A stretch of DNA of 9,148 bases from Methanosphaera sp. rholeuAM130 (GTDB lineage Archaea; Methanobacteriota; Methanobacteria; Methanobacteriales; Methanobacteriaceae), in assembly GCA_003266065.1 (NCBI GenBank), contig MUZY01000187.1, positions 1 to 9,148 of the forward strand, in the 5' to 3' direction. The notes under the pieces were generated by a model. The model was not told the origin of the DNA, did no database searches, and saw only the letters and a program-made list of their open reading frames with translations. The position numbers and the translations under genes are program-made. Positions 5,229-9,148 of this stretch are shown piece by piece. Position 1 is the first letter of the stretch, and each line of letters begins with the position of its first letter.

Positions 5229-8200
5229 ATGAAAGAATCAAACAGAAACCTATGGCTATTGATGTTATTGGCGATAAGCGTTGTTTTCTTATCGGCTACT
5301 GTAACGGCGGTCGACTCATCTGAGGTCATAATCGATGAATATTCGTCATTACCGATTGACGATGTCGCCGGTCAAGCCGGTAATCAAGAGGCTACGCTTA
5401 ACCAAATAACTGACAATGCCCTACAAGATGACACTCATGAAAATTTAAAGACCAAAAACATAAAGGATGATGCCAAGCTTTCAACAATTTATGTAAATTC
5501 ACAGGCTTCCCAATCAAATGACGGTTCAGATAGGAATAATCCTACAACACTAACTAATGCCGTAAACAACATTGCAGATGGCGGAACAATATACCTGATA
5601 ACTGATTCGTTAAGCGATACATATAACTTGACGTCATCAATATCCTTAAGCAGGTATTCAACCAACATCAATTCATTAAACATTGTCGGAGAAGAAAATA
5701 AAAACATAACAATCTCAGGTAACAATAAAACTCAGATATTAAACATTTATTCAACAACGATTAACATATCCAACGTTAACTTCCAGGATACACAATTGGA
5801 CTCATCCAGTTCAATATATGCAAGTAGTTCTACGGTCAATTTCATCAATTGTACTTTCAGCAACAATTACCGTAAAGACTATGGAGCAGGCATATATGCA
5901 TCATACTCTACAGTAAACCTGAACAGCTGCAGATTCAACAACAATACCGCCGATTATGGAGGTGCAATCTATCTGTCCAGATCCAACATGACAGTCGATT
6001 CATCACAGTTTAATGACAACATCGCGTTTAGCGGTGCGGCCATCTATGCACTAAATTCCAAGGTAATTGTAAATGCTTCCAATTACACGGGAAACAATGC
6101 AAGTTTCGGAGCTTCAATATTTAATCTGAAGTCCAACATCACATGCAACAATACCCGCTTTGACCGTAACAGCGCATTGTACTACGGAGGAGCAATAACA
6201 CATTTAAGCGAAGGAAAGAATTTTATAAACAATTCATACTTTACTTCAAACACAGCCAGATACGGAGGAGCAATTTATGTAATGCAGTCCGACTTAAACA
6301 TAACTTCATCCGTATTTGAAGACAATACCGCAGAATCGGCTTCAAGCGTATATGCATATAACAATACCTTGACAATTAAAAGTTCATGTCTTGTGGATGA
6401 CAATTCAAACAGTTCCATAATCAATATATTATATCCTAAAAATCAGGTTCTTGACGAGAATTGGTGGGGAGTAAACAATCCTGACTTCTTCAGGTTAACC
6501 GGCGGTTACATTCCCGATACTTGGGTATTGATGACTTTTAAGAATTATACCTCAACACAGGAGGGCAAGCTTAATTTGAACGTATCCATAAATCAGCTGT
6601 CCGCTCAAAACAGTCTGCAAAATCCTATTCCGAGTAGAAAAGTGGAATTTTCGTCTGATAGAGGAGTATTCGATAATGACGTGCTGGACGTATCAACAAG
6701 CGTCACCAACACGTATACGGGCGATTCAACGATTTATGCAAGAATCGACAATCAGCTTCTCCAACTCAACAGTAAAGTAATCCCGTCACTATTGGTTGAA
6801 AACTACACTACAAACGAAACCAGCATCAACATTACAATAACGGCCAATAAGGACATATCAGGCAATTTCAATCTGACGATAAACAATTATACCACCAAGT
6901 TAACAGCCAAACAGAAAACGAGATTGTATTATCCGATATCCGATTTAACCTGTGGGGAATATACGATTAATCTGACCTATGCGGGAAACTCAAAATATGA
7001 TAAGGCAACCTCAGTTTCCTATCTGGTAGTCCAGTCTAAGGAATACAGTCAAAACGAGACTATTATCCAAACATTGACGAAGGATGAAATTAACGTATCC
7101 AACTTGCCTTCCAGTTATAATCTCTTGGATTATGATCTTTTAACCCCCGTAAAGTCACAGGGATCTGCAGGAAGTTGCGTATCATTTGCGGCAATTGGAG
7201 TTATCGAATCTGCATTGAAAAAATCAACCAACGTTACTTATGACTTGTCCGAGAACAACCTTAAAAACATGTTCAAGAAATATTCAATCCTCGGCTTGTC
7301 AAGCTTGGAACCGAATGACGGAGGATATGATATGGAGCCTGTAGGTTACATGGCCAGCGGGTTTGGGCCGGTACTTGAAAGTATGGATGAATACAATACC
7401 CAATCCCACATATCCAATATCTTCGACCCTTCATTCCAGGTGCAGAACATATACTTCATACCGGCACGTAATAATTTCACGGACAATAATCTAATCAAGC
7501 AAGCAATTATGAAATATGGGGCAGTCTACACCGGCGTAAAATTAAGCAGTTCATTGAATCAGTATAATGTTGGAGTCAATCAGTCAACACATGCCGTATG
7601 TATTGTCGGATGGGATGACAATTACAGCAGAACCAACTTTTCACCCAATGCTCCCGGAGACGGTGCATTCATCATAAAAAATTCATGGGGTGAAAATACT
7701 GGAAACAACGGTTATCAATACGTTTCATATTATGACAGCGTAATCGGAAATATTCCTTACGTCGGCGACTATAATTCATTGAACTTCGTGGTAGACTGTG
7801 ACAACCCTTACAGTTACTCCAACATCTACCAGTATGACAGTGTGGTCTACGTCTATAGGTTAGGGGATACGGATGGTCAGTACTGGATAAACAACTCCTA
7901 TACTATTCAAAAGGATGAGGTAATCAGTGCAATAGGAACTTACTTCGTGGACGACTCCGAATATGAGCTAACGGTATATGTCAACAATAATCTCGTAGCC
8001 GCAAAATCCGCCAGGTTGGCTCAGGCAGGATATCAGACAATCCAGCTGGACAATCTATACCGCGTAAAGAAGTATGACGAGGTAACGGTTGTAATCCGCA
8101 TTAAGCAAAACATCAGCAGCAGTTACATATACGTACCCTTACATGATAACGAATATCCTATGCTGTCCTCAAATCCGAAATCCTTTATAAGTTATACCGG

Positions 8201-9148
8201 TTTACAGTTTGAAAACTTGAAGGATATGGATACGGTTGCACCGATAAAGGTATATACAATGGAAGTGGCGTCATTCGATACAGCGGTTGAAGTCGAATCA
8301 ACTGCCATCAACATCAAAACCAATGTAAGTAATCTCGATGCCGATGCCAAGCTGTGCTATAAAATTAATGACGAATTCATAAGGGATTCCGGCAACGATA
8401 TCCTCTATGTCAATGTCGTTTCCGATAATCCAAATGTTGATTTGAGCTATGATAAGAGTACGTTAACTGCTAATAACGTTACCTTGGAGACAATATTGTC
8501 CTATAAAGGATTGAACATCTCAAAATCACTTCAATTCAATCCGATTAAGGAAATTCGAATAGAAGCAGATAATATAACGGGTTACGTCAATACCCCGATT
8601 GTAATTTCATTGAACATAACAAATCAGGATAATGAAAACGTAACCGGCGGATATGTAATATTTACAGATGAGGAGGATAATGTACTTGGACAAAGTGATG
8701 TCAACGAAGGTTCGGCATCAGTCAATATTGCATTTGACAAAATTTATGAGGGTGTACTTACAATAACATACTATGATGATTTCGGCGAAATGCTCTCACA
8801 GAATACCACTTCGTTAACCGTTAAAAAACATGACGTCATCATGCAGATGGATAACATAACCGCAAGTGTTGGTGAAAGCGTAAACCTGACGGTCAGATTA
8901 ACCGATGAAAATGGATTAAGCATAGAAAACGGTAAGGTGGTGTTTAAGGTAAATGGAAAAACACTTAAAGACACTACAGGTAAGGTAATCTATGTAAAAG
9001 TTTCGGATGGTGTTGCATCACTTCAATATCTCCTGAACTCTACTGCAGGGACACAATTAATAGTTCAGGCAACATACTCCGGTTTAAGCAGATACAATTC
9101 GGCTAAAATTGAATCGACGGTATTCATCAATGACCTTACTCCAACAAT
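5229..9148 (+). CDS. Secreted adhesin-like protein with papain-type cysteine peptidase, 3' end missing
   Basis: The frame is open from ATG 5229 (GAGG at 5216-5219) to the window edge, giving 1306 residues with no stop. Residues 1-27 form a signal peptide (hydrophobic 8-26, likely cut after TVTA). Residues 85-430 are a right-handed beta-helix with Pmp-like GGAIY/FxxN repeats, ending at a WWG motif (412-414) common in methanogen adhesin-like proteins. Two Ig-like modules follow (about 430-620). A C1 papain-type peptidase spans 625-836: oxyanion Gln644, nucleophile Cys650 (QGSAGSC), His788 (THAV) and Asn818 (NSWG). A lectin-like beta domain covers about 860-1015, then at least two more Ig-like modules (about 1110-1195 and 1205-1300). 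There are more than twenty N-x-S/T sequons, fitting archaeal N-glycosylation. It is presumably surface-attached by a C-terminus outside the window. The substrate could be host protein, a competitor's surface, or self. Confidence 0.85.
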   Translation, partial: MKESNRNLWLLMLLAISVVFLSATVTAVDSSEVIIDEYSSLPIDDVAGQAGNQEATLNQITDNALQDDTHENLKTKNIKDDAKLSTIYVNSQASQSNDGSDRNNPTTLTNAVNNIADGGTIYLITDSLSDTYNLTSSISLSRYSTNINSLNIVGEENKNITISGNNKTQILNIYSTTINISNVNFQDTQLDSSSSIYASSSTVNFINCTFSNNYRKDYGAGIYASYSTVNLNSCRFNNNTADYGGAIYLSRSNMTVDSSQFNDNIAFSGAAIYALNSKVIVNASNYTGNNASFGASIFNLKSNITCNNTRFDRNSALYYGGAITHLSEGKNFINNSYFTSNTARYGGAIYVMQSDLNITSSVFEDNTAESASSVYAYNNTLTIKSSCLVDDNSNSSIINILYPKNQVLDENWWGVNNPDFFRLTGGYIPDTWVLMTFKNYTSTQEGKLNLNVSINQLSAQNSLQNPIPSRKVEFSSDRGVFDNDVLDVSTSVTNTYTGDSTIYARIDNQLLQLNSKVIPSLLVENYTTNETSINITITANKDISGNFNLTINNYTTKLTAKQKTRLYYPISDLTCGEYTINLTYAGNSKYDKATSVSYLVVQSKEYSQNETIIQTLTKDEINVSNLPSSYNLLDYDLLTPVKSQGSAGSCVSFAAIGVIESALKKSTNVTYDLSENNLKNMFKKYSILGLSSLEPNDGGYDMEPVGYMASGFGPVLESMDEYNTQSHISNIFDPSFQVQNIYFIPARNNFTDNNLIKQAIMKYGAVYTGVKLSSSLNQYNVGVNQSTHAVCIVGWDDNYSRTNFSPNAPGDGAFIIKNSWGENTGNNGYQYVSYYDSVIGNIPYVGDYNSLNFVVDCDNPYSYSNIYQYDSVVYVYRLGDTDGQYWINNSYTIQKDEVISAIGTYFVDDSEYELTVYVNNNLVAAKSARLAQAGYQTIQLDNLYRVKKYDEVTVVIRIKQNISSSYIYVPLHDNEYPMLSSNPKSFISYTGLQFENLKDMDTVAPIKVYTMEVASFDTAVEVESTAINIKTNVSNLDADAKLCYKINDEFIRDSGNDILYVNVVSDNPNVDLSYDKSTLTANNVTLETILSYKGLNISKSLQFNPIKEIRIEADNITGYVNTPIVISLNITNQDNENVTGGYVIFTDEEDNVLGQSDVNEGSASVNIAFDKIYEGVLTITYYDDFGEMLSQNTTSLTVKKHDVIMQMDNITASVGESVNLTVRLTDENGLSIENGKVVFKVNGKTLKDTTGKVIYVKVSDGVASLQYLLNSTAGTQLIVQATYSGLSRYNSAKIESTVFINDLTPT

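Noticed and set aside
5489..5725. Minus-strand open frame inside the surface protein
   Set aside because: Antisense shadow of the long continuous adhesin frame.
5870..6350. Repeating GGAIY/FxxN units considered as a DNA repeat or CRISPR-like array
   Set aside because: The repetition is at protein level (beta-helix coils); the DNA units differ and have no constant spacers.
8771..8974. Minus-strand open frame inside the surface protein
   Set aside because: Antisense shadow of Ig-like module sequence.

Overview
The window looks like the chromosome of a methanogenic archaeon of the Methanobacteriaceae (Methanosphaera or Methanobrevibacter type). The evidence is strongly AT-rich spacers, GGTGAT-type ribosome binding sites matching the archaeal 16S tail, TTTATATA-like promoter boxes, U-run terminators, an archaeosine-type queD/queE pair, a COG1665-like nucleotidyltransferase, a DUF366 protein, an ACT/DUF5612 protein, and a giant Asn/Ser/Thr-rich adhesin-like surface protein. 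The genus is inference; no rRNA is present.

Layout. Positions 1-419 hold the end of one and all of a second small cysteine-rich zinc-ribbon protein, paralogous and in tandem. Positions 420-1401 form a long AT-rich stretch whose only coding signal is a short, apparently frameshifted hydrophobic protein (757-892). It also holds an inverted-repeat element abutting a TATA-like box (1175-1223). Positions 1402-2052 encode an ACT-domain protein (DUF5612 type), convergent with a predicted nucleotidyltransferase on the minus strand (2089-3117). A 76-bp divergent promoter region separates that gene from a tight plus-strand operon: DUF366 protein (3194-3781), QueD (3791-4279) and QueE (about 4300-4998). 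The operon ends in U-rich terminator sequence. From 5229 to the right edge runs the first 1306 residues of a secreted protein: signal peptide, Pmp-like beta-helix, Ig-like modules, a papain-type cysteine peptidase with an intact Cys/His/Asn set, a lectin-like module, then more Ig-like modules.

How the genes work together. QueD and QueE catalyse consecutive steps (6-carboxytetrahydropterin, then 7-carboxy-7-deazaguanine) on the way to preQ0, the precursor of archaeosine in archaeal tRNA. The DUF366 gene is translationally linked to them, which suggests but does not prove a related role. The last gene belongs to the cell-surface repertoire and is functionally separate. The most notable points are that the queE frame has no ATG/GTG/TTG start that keeps its [4Fe-4S] motif, so it probably starts at ATC or ATT; that the adhesin carries an apparently active protease in its middle; and the inverted repeat at a promoter upstream of the ACT gene. 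I did not see a clearly new defence or mobile system.
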